Assembly: GCA_003353785.1 (NCBI GenBank)
Contig: PIVX01000001.1
Coordinates: forward strand, 1-64,000
Length of the DNA stretch: 64,000 nt
Direction: 5' to 3'
Source of the DNA: Gammaproteobacteria bacterium
GTDB lineage: Bacteria; Pseudomonadota; Gammaproteobacteria; PIVX01
The notes under the pieces are model-generated. The model ran no database searches, was not told the DNA's origin, and worked only from the letters and a program-made list of their open reading frames with translations. A program made the position numbers and the translations under genes. Below are positions 31,574 through 40,003 of this stretch, in pieces. The number at the start of each line of letters is the position of its first letter. Within the stretch, counting starts at the first letter, position 1.

Positions 31574-31602
31574 ATTCTAGAAATTATAACTCTTAATGTC
31601 AA
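31574..31602 (-). promoter_or_regulatory. Strong sigma-70 promoter of the tRNA-Ala/tRNA-Glu pair
   Basis: Minus strand: perfect -35 TTGACA (31597-31602), 17-base spacer, -10 TAGAAT (31574-31579). The -10 ends 13 bases before the tRNA-Ala 5' end. Confidence 0.75.
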
Positions 31603-31678
31603 GAGTTTATACACTTATTAACAAATTTTAAAAATTAATTTTTGGTCAAATTAAGATCTTGCTACAAGAATTGTCCAA

Positions 31679-32149
31679 TTATTCAAAAGTATGATAAAAA
31701 GAAATTGCCAATTTTTTTGTATTATCAGTAATATTAAAATTTTTTAATTCTTTTAATGACAACCATAAAAAATCTGTATGCTCTGCTGGATTGCATTGAA
31801 TATTTCCATCCATAACTAATATAGAGAAGGTAAATTGTCTTGTTTTAATACCTACATCACATACATAATCAAAACTACCAAGATATTCCTTAATACTTAA
31901 TACATCCAGGCTAGTTTCTTCTTTTACCTCACGTATTAAAGCATTTATGATTTTTTCTTCCTTATTAACTCCCCCTCCTGGTAAATCTAGAAATCCTCCT
32001 AAAAAATCGTTCTCGATTCTTTTCAAAAAAAGGAGCTTAAATTCTTTACTAATGAGAGCGCCTACTGAAATTTTTTTGATCCCATCTAAATCAGCTCTAG
32101 CTAGTAATTCATCTATAAAATCATCACTTATGTCGTTTTGGATTAACAT
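31679..32149 (-). CDS. Nudix hydrolase
   Basis: 156 residues. The Nudix box is GGGVNKEEKIINALIREVKE followed by ETSLD, fitting the G-X5-E-X7-REV-X-EE pattern that binds the metal and the diphosphate. The family cuts nucleoside diphosphates linked to other groups. The N-terminal 30 residues with DDFIDELLARADLDG and a strand ISVGALIS resemble small Nudix proteins that act on NTPs or nucleotide sugars, but the substrate cannot be told. It stands alone between the tRNAs and the Dabb gene. Confidence 0.9.
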   Translation of the reverse strand: MLIQNDISDDFIDELLARADLDGIKKISVGALISKEFKLLFLKRIENDFLGGFLDLPGGGVNKEEKIINALIREVKEETSLDVLSIKEYLGSFDYVCDVGIKTRQFTFSILVMDGNIQCNPAEHTDFLWLSLKELKNFNITDNTKKLAISFYHTFE

Positions 32150-32491
32150 ACAATATAAACATCATGCAAAACACCATTATATAACATTTAAAATAGTTTT
32201 AACTACTATAATGTTTGTTATTATCTGTTTCGTTATAATAGGGTGAATTGTTACGTTTGCCTTGATAAATAATTAACTATTTTCTATTACTCAAAAAGAA
32301 GAAAAATAGTAGTACTGTTAGCCATGATTTTATTCCTAACCAGATGGTAATATGCTTCGAAAAAGCTGATAACTGTAATTGTCAATGTTTTAGATAGTAG
32401 TCAGGTTTGATGCTATAATGTTTAAGATATCACAGATAAGATCATGTATGTGATAGAACTCAATAAATTGCTGTAATAAAAGGAGTGGGCA
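32150..32491. other. Intergenic region before the Dabb gene
   Basis: About 340 bases with no gene. A TATAAT sits at 32415-32420 about 70 bases before the Dabb start and may be its -10 box, but no convincing -35 is at the right distance. Confidence 0.35.
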
Positions 32492-32809
32492 ATGATAAGA
32501 CACGTTGTTTTATTTGAGGTGAAACCAGAAATTTCTTCAACAGAATTAAATTCAATTTTTGAAGAATTAATGCTTTGGAAAACTACTATAAAGGGTATAT
32601 TATCCATCGCATGCGGTAAATGTAATTATCACAAAAATAAGAAAATTAAAACATTTACACATGGATTCTCAATTGATTTTAAGGACGAGTTATCCTTTAA
32701 GAATTTTTTTGATGATAGAGAAACTCATTCGGTAAAAGATAAGCTTATTAACATAGTTGTCAATGGTTATGATGGAATATTTGGTTTTGAATTTGAAAAA
32801 TTTGAGTAA
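32492..32809 (+). CDS. Dabb (stress-responsive A/B barrel) domain protein
   Basis: 105 residues, a single Dabb domain. MIRHVVLFEVKPEISSTELN opens it as in most members, with a central GKCNYHKNKKIKTFTHGFSI and a late HSVKDKLINIV. Such small dimeric ferredoxin-like barrels are of mostly unknown role. A strong ribosome site (AAAGGAG) lies 7 bases before the ATG. An IS630-type transposase stub follows directly. Confidence 0.88.
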   Translation: MIRHVVLFEVKPEISSTELNSIFEELMLWKTTIKGILSIACGKCNYHKNKKIKTFTHGFSIDFKDELSFKNFFDDRETHSVKDKLINIVVNGYDGIFGFEFEKFE

Positions 32810-32816
32810 TAAATTC

Positions 32817-32943
32817 CTAATTTTCTATTGGAGAAAAATCTGGGGAATGTGGTGGAAGATATACTAACGTTACTCCCTCTCTTTCTATAGCTTTTCTAAT
32901 TTCCGCTAAAAAACTACAGATATAGGATGATACAGAAATAATT
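32817..32943 (-). pseudogene. IS630-family transposase fragment
   Basis: Translating the minus strand gives AEIRKAIEREGVTLVYLPPH followed by SPDFSPIEN and a stop (32817-32819). The block Tyr-Leu-Pro-Pro-X-Ser-Pro-Asp-X-X-Pro-Ile-Glu is the hallmark of the last catalytic region of IS630/Tc1-type transposases. Only about 42 codons remain, with neither the DDE start nor the terminal repeats. Confidence 0.8.
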
Positions 32944-32948
32944 AAATT

Positions 32949-33473
32949 TTAAGAGCTAAATCTGAAAATTGTACGCTCTTGGAATTCTCGATCATAGTTG
33001 ACTTTCTCCTTGTTTTTTACATATCCCCCTTTAGTATAATCATAAATTATTTTATTCCAGAAATCTAATCCAATCTGATTGTCAGGAATCACTGAAACCT
33101 CCCAATTACCTTTAATATTATTCCAAATTTTAAAAGCTGTTTTTTTACCAATACCTTGTTTTTGAAATTTTGCTAAAACAAAAAACTCTCCTATATTCCA
33201 ATTAAAATTTTGATCATTCGTTATTTTATTAATCATAACAAACCCAGCTATCTCATTATCCAATCTAATAAGGAATACACTTCTATCACTCTCTAAAAAA
33301 TAATTTTTAAAATCAAAGCTATCATACAAGCCATTTTTGGGTAACTCCCAACCAGGAAGATGTCCACAACATCTAGACATATCATAAACATAAAAACGAG
33401 CCATATTTTGAATAACTGGATAGTAATCAATAGTCGCTTCTAATAACTCAGGCTCGATAGTTAATCTTTTCAA
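32949..33473 (-). CDS. GNAT-family N-acetyltransferase
   Basis: 174 residues. The acetyl-CoA-binding core is GEFFVLAKFQKQGIGKKTAF, with the Gln-X-X-Gly-X-Gly pattern, preceded by a strand EIAGFVMINK and followed by VIPDNQIGLDFWNKI. Substrate unknown. It follows tag on the same strand by 55 bases and may share its transcript. Confidence 0.88.
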   Translation of the reverse strand: MKRLTIEPELLEATIDYYPVIQNMARFYVYDMSRCCGHLPGWELPKNGLYDSFDFKNYFLESDRSVFLIRLDNEIAGFVMINKITNDQNFNWNIGEFFVLAKFQKQGIGKKTAFKIWNNIKGNWEVSVIPDNQIGLDFWNKIIYDYTKGGYVKNKEKVNYDREFQERTIFRFSS

Positions 33474-33528
33474 TAATTTTCACTCACAGTTCATTAGATA
33501 TTCTCTGACATACCCATATACCATCTTA

Positions 33529-34092
33529 TTACATAAGTTCTTTATGCCTAAAGCAATTAGTTACATGATCATTAACCATACCAACTGCCTGCATATACGC
33601 ATATATTATCGTTGTTCCTACAAACTTAAACCCCTTCTTTTTTAAATCCTTACTAAACGTATCTGATATACTAGTGAAGGCAGGTACTTGGTCCATATTA
33701 TCCCATTTATTAATAATTGGACAATCTTTAATAAATTGAGATTGATACTTATAGAAACTTCCATAATCTTTTTGAATAGCTAAAAAGGACTGTGCGTTTG
33801 TTATAGTAGATGCTATTTTTAATTTATTTCTGATAATTCCAGAATTATTTATAAGCTCCGCTGTTTTTTTAATATCATATTCAGCAATTTTCTTAACATT
33901 AAATCCATCAAAAGCTTCATAATAATTGTTTCTCTTTTTTAATATAGTTAACCAATTTAGTCCAGCTTGTGCACCCTCAAGAGTCAAATATTCAAACAAT
34001 GTTTTATCATTTTTTTCTGGAACACCCCATTCTAAATCATGATATTCTCTATATATAGGATCATTACTGCACCATGAACATCTGTTTTTCAT
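33529..34092 (-). CDS. tag: DNA-3-methyladenine glycosylase I
   Basis: 187 residues, normal for Tag. It removes 3-methyladenine from DNA. The N-terminal RCSWCSNDPIYREYHDLEWG holds the first Cys and the Tyr/Trp pocket; the zinc site is completed by late His and Cys residues (GMVNDHVTNCFRH). The helix with LNWLTILKKRNNYYEAF is characteristic. It lies between two transposase stubs, a small accessory island. Confidence 0.95.
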   Translation of the reverse strand: MKNRCSWCSNDPIYREYHDLEWGVPEKNDKTLFEYLTLEGAQAGLNWLTILKKRNNYYEAFDGFNVKKIAEYDIKKTAELINNSGIIRNKLKIASTITNAQSFLAIQKDYGSFYKYQSQFIKDCPIINKWDNMDQVPAFTSISDTFSKDLKKKGFKFVGTTIIYAYMQAVGMVNDHVTNCFRHKELM

Positions 34093-34344
34093 ATTAAAAT
34101 TCCTATAATTTTTTTAATGTATATTACTCTTTTTTTATAAGAAACATACTTTTGATTTACAGGTAAGACACACCAATTTGATATGATAGCAATATTGTTA
34201 TGACATAAATATTGTTAGAAACCACAAATTTTGGCTTTGCAACTCATTATCCTAGCTACAGCATTGAGGATAGGTAGTCTAATTTATACTAATATTGTTT
34301 GAAAAGGCTTCACCATCCCTATACTACCACCTGTAACTACTTGT

Positions 34345-34497
34345 TTAATCGTCTATTAAATAACTCATAACGAAAAAAGAGAACGCTATTTCGAGAGATT
34401 GTGCATAGTCAACCCCATCTTTTTCTGCTGAGATTAAAGGCTTTATCAAATTCCATTGTTTGTCTGTTAAATCCGTATCATATTGTTTTTTGCTCAT
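34345..34497 (-). pseudogene. IS5-like transposase N-terminal fragment
   Basis: From the ATG at 34497 the product begins MSKKQYDTDLTDKQWNLIKP, the hallmark N-terminus of IS5-type (DUF4096) transposases. After about 24 residues the similarity ends and a stop follows at residue 51. No catalytic part is found nearby. An upstream in-frame start at 34581 only adds unrelated residues. Confidence 0.75.
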
Positions 34498-34753
34498 ATA
34501 ACAACCATTATTTATATAATTAGCATGTGTGATAATAGTACAAAAATGGATAGGACATCCAGCAGAGTAGCTGAAACCCATGTTGTAAATCTTAAGAAAA
34601 AATTTAAGATTAACTCAAAATCTAAAATGATAAATTCTTTTTCATAAATTTAGTTTATAGCAAAAACATAGATAACCAAAAGATTACTAACAAATTATAA
34701 TTTGTGGATACTAGTAAGATTATCAGAGCTGGTTTTACTGTAGGATGATAACA

Positions 34754-35392
34754 CTAACCGTGTGGAATAAAGTTAAAATATACATATCCTATTACAAGAT
34801 ATAATAATATATAGCGTATTGGTTGAGTAAAACTAAAAATTTGTAATGCTGTTCCAAATGATGATTTAATCCTGGCCCCAAAAATATTAACACTATACAA
34901 TTCATCTAACATCAAGTGTAAAAAAAACCCTCCTCCTAAGAAAGAGCCCAACAAACCAGCCATAAATATTTCATAATCTATACTAAGAAAATAAACCATC
35001 AATACCAAAGATATTAAAATACCCATTGGAACTGAATGAATTAAACCACGATGATAAGTAATACTTGATAATATTTTCGGTAACAAATATTTAATTAAAA
35101 TATATGTTACTATACAAAGAACTGTTTGAACAACTATCTCTATTGAGCCATTAATATTAGCAATACTTACTAAAACTAATCCTACTGCTAAAAAAGATGA
35201 TAGTGACACTACAATTTTAGTGGGAATAGAACTCTCAGCATCTATATCAGGTAATATTGAACCAATTATAAATAGCCCTATAGCAATAATTAGATGAGAG
35301 GCTTTTAAAAAAAAACCATACTGCCAACATACCCCTCCCCCTATAATACCAGTTATAGTTCCAGCCGTCAGATGCGTTCTAAAATTCGCCAT
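34754..35392 (-). CDS. YdjM/DUF457-type membrane-bound metal-dependent hydrolase
   Basis: 212 residues with six hydrophobic segments. Conserved polar motifs are spread as in YdjM: FRTHLTAG near the N-terminus, IGSILPDIDAESS, HRGLIHSVP, and HLMLDELYSVN. These His/Asp residues are thought to bind metal. In E. coli ydjM is LexA-controlled; no LexA box is visible here. The function of the family is poorly known. Single gene on the minus strand. Confidence 0.85.
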   Translation of the reverse strand: MANFRTHLTAGTITGIIGGGVCWQYGFFLKASHLIIAIGLFIIGSILPDIDAESSIPTKIVVSLSSFLAVGLVLVSIANINGSIEIVVQTVLCIVTYILIKYLLPKILSSITYHRGLIHSVPMGILISLVLMVYFLSIDYEIFMAGLLGSFLGGGFFLHLMLDELYSVNIFGARIKSSFGTALQIFSFTQPIRYILLYLVIGYVYFNFIPHG

Positions 35393-35545
35393 AGTGAAGT
35401 TCCTTCTAGTTTAAGTATCATTTGTCATCATACTTTATATTAATAATCCTAGATATTAACCATAATATTGTTTGGACACCACAATTTTTTCCAGCCTTGG
35501 GGATAATAATACACTAAATAAAAAATCAATTAAAAATATTCTAGT

Positions 35546-36676
35546 TTAGTTTGATTTTAATATGTCATGAAGATATTTAGCCACAGTTAAAGCACTGGAT
35601 TTATATTCATATTTAATTGCAGTATCTCTTTTTGATGACGAATATGTTTTATCTCTTTGTTGCTTTATTACCTCAACACCAAGATCATATCTAATATCTA
35701 CATCTCTATGATGAATAGCATTCATATTAGGCCCTTCAACTATCAGATAAGTATTCATGGGAAATATATCTGAAATTTCCGATAACATTGAAGAAGAAGC
35801 ACCAGGCACAAAGATTTTACTACTTCTATTTTGCAAGGCACATCCTAATAAAGGATAATACGCACTAGGCAAAAATCTAAAATCAAAATTGTATAGTTCA
35901 TAATTTAGTTTTAGTTGCCCCAACCTATGGCAAAAAGCTTCTGTTACATAATCCAAGTCAATTTCAATATTTTTATCATTTATATTTCTTCCATGTACAT
36001 CTAAAAGCTGTTTAGTAAGCTTGTCATGCTTCCCTGTCCTTGGACCATTTGTTACCTTAATGAGATGAGGAATAGTATGCATCTTAGCTTGTTCACCGAT
36101 ATAATCAGCCAGCTTTACAACATCCTCATTAGTATATAATCTTGGAGAACCAGAGCTATCAGGAGCATCGCCAGGCAATATTATTAGAGTAATAGGCTCT
36201 CTTATACTACTGATCTGCTCATACTGATTAAATGCACTGTTTAGTTTATCTTCAGTAAGATTGTTAGGCACTCCCACAATGGGAATAATCTTGCTATATT
36301 TTTTAGCAAGATCGTTATTAATAGCATATCTTGGTAAAGATATAATAGTGTCTTTGTCCATGGCTAACATCCCTGGCATTATCTGGTGACCAGACCAAAC
36401 AAAAATTATTTTTTTATGGGGATTTATTGTTTGAATATTGATAATTTGCTCAATCCCTAATTTTCCAACACCAATAACTAAGCTAATTGTATTATCAGAA
36501 TTCACCAATTTAGACGTTAATTCTTTACCGTCTTCAAAATTCCCATAAGAATTAACTTGATGAGAAGAATTTGATAATAATTCTTGTAAATTATCTACAA
36601 TCCCTTGTACTTGATTATTATCCCCAGTACGTAACGCACTTACTATGACAAATATTCCAATTGTTAAAGACTTCAT
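35546..36676 (-). CDS. Uncharacterised protein, possibly ELM1-like (GT-B fold)
   Basis: 376 residues, no signal peptide. I do not firmly recognise it. The start GIFVIVSALRTGDNNQVQGI, the middle LVIGVGKLGIEQIINIQ and ILPGDAPDSSGSPRLYT, and the late FVPGASSSMLSEISDIFP resemble, in order and spacing, the blocks of mitochondrial-fission ELM1-like proteins (a glycosyltransferase-B-like fold with a nucleotide-sugar-type second half). The ending (SALTVAKYLHDIL) is helical. It stands alone next to 800 bases of non-coding DNA. If ELM1-like, a role in cell-envelope sugar transfer is possible; this is weak. Confidence 0.45.
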   Translation of the reverse strand: MKSLTIGIFVIVSALRTGDNNQVQGIVDNLQELLSNSSHQVNSYGNFEDGKELTSKLVNSDNTISLVIGVGKLGIEQIINIQTINPHKKIIFVWSGHQIMPGMLAMDKDTIISLPRYAINNDLAKKYSKIIPIVGVPNNLTEDKLNSAFNQYEQISSIREPITLIILPGDAPDSSGSPRLYTNEDVVKLADYIGEQAKMHTIPHLIKVTNGPRTGKHDKLTKQLLDVHGRNINDKNIEIDLDYVTEAFCHRLGQLKLNYELYNFDFRFLPSAYYPLLGCALQNRSSKIFVPGASSSMLSEISDIFPMNTYLIVEGPNMNAIHHRDVDIRYDLGVEVIKQQRDKTYSSSKRDTAIKYEYKSSALTVAKYLHDILKSN

Positions 36677-37483
36677 ATATTAAAACCATTAGTTAATGAA
36701 TATTTAATTTTTTAAATATTTTAAATTTTCACTAGAAATGTATGATATTTTAATTACTCAATAATAAATAATCAATACTATTTTATTAAACATATCTTAT
36801 TATCATTCATTCAAAACATAAATTTGTATATATTAGATTTTTTGTCCAGAGCAATAGATTTGTATACGGAAACTAAATTTTGAACATAGTATGCTATTTT
36901 GCATATTTTCTGTCAATATTTTAATAATAGTAGCTTTTGACTTCAAAATTAACTAAGAAAATTAACAAATAGACACACTTTTTTCATAATCACTCCATCA
37001 AATAGTGATACATTTTACGATATGATTAATCATAAAATAGTTATTGTGCATAAATTTTTATACTAAGAGTGTAAAAAATATTATTCTCTGGGCTCATATT
37101 AAAAATCACCAATATATATTTAGGCACATGTTCTACAATTAGCATATTTCTAAATAAGTACTAAAAAAATTATATGATGCCATCTTTCTACTTCTGAATT
37201 TTTATAAACCTACAAATGAAAAAATCACTTTGCATACTCTATCAAAATAATTATAGATTTGACGCTTATATCTGGTATATTTTACTTAGATTTTATAAAA
37301 TTATATAAAAATTAATTATGATTAACTTAATCCTACCGCAACAAATTAGTTATGATCAAAACTATACATTTTAATATTCTATTAAATTATGAAAAAACTA
37401 TAAAGAATGATAATTTGACATATAGTAAAAATTAAGATAAGTTAATTCCTAATATAAACAAACTAATTGAAGGAAAATTAATA
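36677..37483. other. AT-rich non-coding stretch
   Basis: About 800 bases, with stops in all frames and no recognisable RNA or insertion-element remnant. The far end holds the likely promoter for the histone-like gene. Confidence 0.55.
37415..37443 (+). promoter_or_regulatory. Possible promoter of the histone-like gene
   Basis: A perfect -35 TTGACA (37415-37420) is followed after 17 bases by a weak -10 TAAGTT (37438-37443); GATAAG two bases earlier is the alternative. The start codon is 41 bases further on, after AAGGAAA. Confidence 0.35.
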
Positions 37484-37894
37484 ATGATAAATTATTTAAA
37501 GGAAACAAACAATAAAATAGCAAAAATAAAAACTGAGATTAGTAAAAATATTGCTAATAATCTAAAGAAACTTAATGCTTCAATAGATAAAAATAAGAAA
37601 GATAATAAAAGAATTAACGAAAACATCAAAAAAGCTAATAAACTCCTAAAAGGATCCAAAACTGCTCTTCTTAAGAGAAAACAAAATGTAAGAATTAACG
37701 CAATGAAAAAAGAAATAGCCGAATTATCCAAAGCATTAATTCTACTAAAAGCAAAAGAGCAACATTTAAAAGAATTGGCAAAGCTTGCTAATAAATCTCT
37801 TAAAGGAAAGCCAGTACAAGCTAAGAAAAAAACTGTTAATAAAAAATTAAAAAAAACAGCTACTAAAAAATTAAAAGCAAGAAAAGCAGCTTGA
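37484..37894 (+). CDS. Lysine-rich, histone-H1-like coiled-coil protein
   Basis: 136 residues, extremely basic. The first 105 residues look like two long charged helices with heptad spacing (ELSKALILLKAKEQHLKELA), and the last 30 are a Lys/Ala/Thr tail (KKTVNKKLKKTATKKLKARK) like bacterial histone-H1 homologues. It probably binds DNA or RNA without sequence specificity; that is inferred from composition. Its stop codon overlaps the TTG start of rdgB, so the two genes are translationally coupled. Confidence 0.65.
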   Translation: MINYLKETNNKIAKIKTEISKNIANNLKKLNASIDKNKKDNKRINENIKKANKLLKGSKTALLKRKQNVRINAMKKEIAELSKALILLKAKEQHLKELAKLANKSLKGKPVQAKKKTVNKKLKKTATKKLKARKAA

Positions 37895-38487
37895 ACAATG
37901 AAACAATAATTTTTTCAAGCGGAAATCCTGGAAAAATTAAAGAGGTACAATCTATATTCAAAGATTTTGAATTTAGTATTGTTCCTCAGTCAAACATTGG
38001 CATACAAAAAAGTGCAGAAGAAACTGCCTGTACCTTTGTTGAAAACGCTCTTCTAAAAGCTAGATATGTTGCATCAAAAACTGATCATAGTGTCATAGCT
38101 GAGGACTCTGGCTTAGTTATAGATCTACTAGATAACGAGCCAGGAGTATTTTCAGCAAGATATGCAGGGGAAAATTCGACTGATCAAGAAAATATAAATA
38201 AAGTTCTTGAAAATCTCAAACAAAAAAACTTAAACCAGTCACCTGCAAAATTCATCGCGGTAGTTGTATACATATCAAATCCTAATGATCCTATTCCTAT
38301 AATTAAACATGGAGAAATTATTGGAACAGTATCATCTAAATGTTCAGGAACAAACGGATTTGGATATGATCCCATATTCTACCCAGATGGCTCAACTAAA
38401 ACACTAGCAGAAATAGCACCAGAAATAAAGAACTCTATAAGCCACAGAGGAATTGCTTTTAGAGCATTATTAGATATACTAAAATGA
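37891..38487 (+). CDS. rdgB: dITP/XTP pyrophosphatase (RdgB/HAM1)
   Basis: 198 residues. It cleans the nucleotide pool of dITP and XTP. Family motifs are IIFSSGNPGKIKEVQ at the start, AEDSGLVIDLL with the catalytic Asp, GVFSARYAG, and late GTNGFGYDPIFYP and ISHRGIAF. The start is TTG at 37891, since the only nearby ATG is out of frame; TTGA overlaps the upstream stop by four bases. It converges with arsC. Confidence 0.95.
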   Translation: MNNETIIFSSGNPGKIKEVQSIFKDFEFSIVPQSNIGIQKSAEETACTFVENALLKARYVASKTDHSVIAEDSGLVIDLLDNEPGVFSARYAGENSTDQENINKVLENLKQKNLNQSPAKFIAVVVYISNPNDPIPIIKHGEIIGTVSSKCSGTNGFGYDPIFYPDGSTKTLAEIAPEIKNSISHRGIAFRALLDILK

Positions 38488-38528
38488 TTTTTGGACACAC
38501 TCTAATTGCAAAAAATAAATTTAAACTT

Positions 38529-38882
38529 CTATTCTATAATTTTTAAAATTAACTCTGGAGGACGACCAATAATAGCTTTATTGTTAAAAACAACTATAGG
38601 TCTTTGCATTAAAGAAGGGTTTTCTAATAAAATCTTAATATAATCCTTTTCTACCAAATTTCTAGCACTACCATAATTTTCTTTAAATAATTTATCATTT
38701 TTACGAATTAATTCTGAAGCAGCACTTTTCAATAACTTTAATATTGTTGCTAATTCTTTTTCTTCTATAGGATGTAGAATATAATTAATTATTTCATAAT
38801 CAACATTTTTATCTTCAAGTATAGATAGTGCTTCTCTAGATTTAGAACATCTCGGATTATGATATATAATTGCTTTTTTCAT
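38529..38882 (-). CDS. arsC: Arsenate reductase, glutaredoxin-type
   Basis: 117 residues. The active-site Cys12 is in IYHNPRCSKSREALSIL, and RPIVV with a following Arg in GRPPELIL forms the substrate pocket, as in E. coli plasmid ArsC. It reduces arsenate to arsenite with glutathione and glutaredoxin. No arsB or arsR is nearby, so a lone ArsC/YffB-like role in general thiol chemistry is possible. Confidence 0.88.
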   Translation of the reverse strand: MKKAIIYHNPRCSKSREALSILEDKNVDYEIINYILHPIEEKELATILKLLKSAASELIRKNDKLFKENYGSARNLVEKDYIKILLENPSLMQRPIVVFNNKAIIGRPPELILKIIE

Positions 38883-39078
38883 CTTTCACAAAACTTACTA
38901 AATATATTAATCATGCTACTCTAGTTTAGTATTTTTTTCAAATACTTATTATATTCTATTTCTCACTTGACCAGCCACTAAACTAACGAGATTAAGCTTA
39001 CAGTTTATAAATTTTAGTGAAACGCACAATTCCATAACAATAAGCATTCTATTCTTTTATTATGCCAATAATAGTATT

Positions 39079-39972
39079 TTAGTTTTTTACAAATAGCTTT
39101 ATAAGCTTAATTATAAGAAGTGATAATGTTTCCGTCATTATATAAAAATCAGCATGAAATTTCTCTTCAGGAGATTCAATATTATAGTCCTCTAAACCCG
39201 TTACATCATCAGTATATTTAATAGTTCTTAAATCAAAATCCTCAGATAAAATAAAATTTATTTTATCTTGCCAATTTAAAGAAAGCTGATGAATAGTATA
39301 ACCATCTTGTAAAAGATGCTTAATCGGCTTAAATGATAGATCCTGGTGTTGACATCTAATGATTCTATTTTGCTGGTTTGGATCGATCATCATACATGAA
39401 TGTTCAATACCAAATGATGAAGGATAGCTATCGTTTAAAAGCCACTTAGTTAATATTGGAGCAATTTTCTTAATATTACATTCATAATAAGATGAATCAC
39501 CAAATGTTTTTTTGAATATACTTAAAAATTTATCTAATTTAGTTGAAACCGTTGTATCAACAATGAGCAAACTATTCCTTATATCAAAATATGCATAAAC
39601 CTTAGATATTTTACTAAAAGCTTTTGGTAGCAACATATTAGTTATCTCATCTTTTAATGCCAGTTTCTCTTTTTGATAAACTTTACGTCCGTCGATAGTT
39701 TTGATCTTATTTATTTTTATTTTAAGCTCTTGATTAACAACTGCCATAGGTAAAACCTTTTCTTCAAGCTGCATACATATTAGCGTATAGTCATTCTGGG
39801 AAAAGACTAAGGAAGATTTCTCATTTTCTATTGGAGAAACCCATCCATAACTACTTGGAAGGCTTGGCAAACAGTCTTGAAATTCTAACTTACTCAGATG
39901 TTTTTCTATTTTGTTTTGATTGTATGACACCCCATCTGGTAATTGAAATATCTTTGCTTGTTTAAACCACAT
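39079..39972 (-). CDS. rdgC: Recombination-associated protein RdgC
   Basis: 297 residues, the usual length. RdgC forms a dimer ring around duplex DNA and restrains RecA. The opening MWFKQAKIFQLPDG, the PSSYGWVSP block and a later LPKAFSKISKVYAYFD match the family. It starts 31 bases after the second gltX stop and shares its strand. Confidence 0.93.
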   Translation of the reverse strand: MWFKQAKIFQLPDGVSYNQNKIEKHLSKLEFQDCLPSLPSSYGWVSPIENEKSSLVFSQNDYTLICMQLEEKVLPMAVVNQELKIKINKIKTIDGRKVYQKEKLALKDEITNMLLPKAFSKISKVYAYFDIRNSLLIVDTTVSTKLDKFLSIFKKTFGDSSYYECNIKKIAPILTKWLLNDSYPSSFGIEHSCMMIDPNQQNRIIRCQHQDLSFKPIKHLLQDGYTIHQLSLNWQDKINFILSEDFDLRTIKYTDDVTGLEDYNIESPEEKFHADFYIMTETLSLLIIKLIKLFVKN

Positions 39973-40003
39973 ATTTTCCCCAATTCATAATTTCAGTAAA
40001 CAT

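Noticed and set aside
36677-37483. Possible replication origin in the AT-rich gap
   Set aside because: No DnaA-box cluster (TTATCCACA-type) and no dnaA or other origin-type genes nearby.
38529-38882. Arsenic resistance operon
   Set aside because: Only an ArsC-type gene is present, with no arsB, arsR or acr3 beside it.
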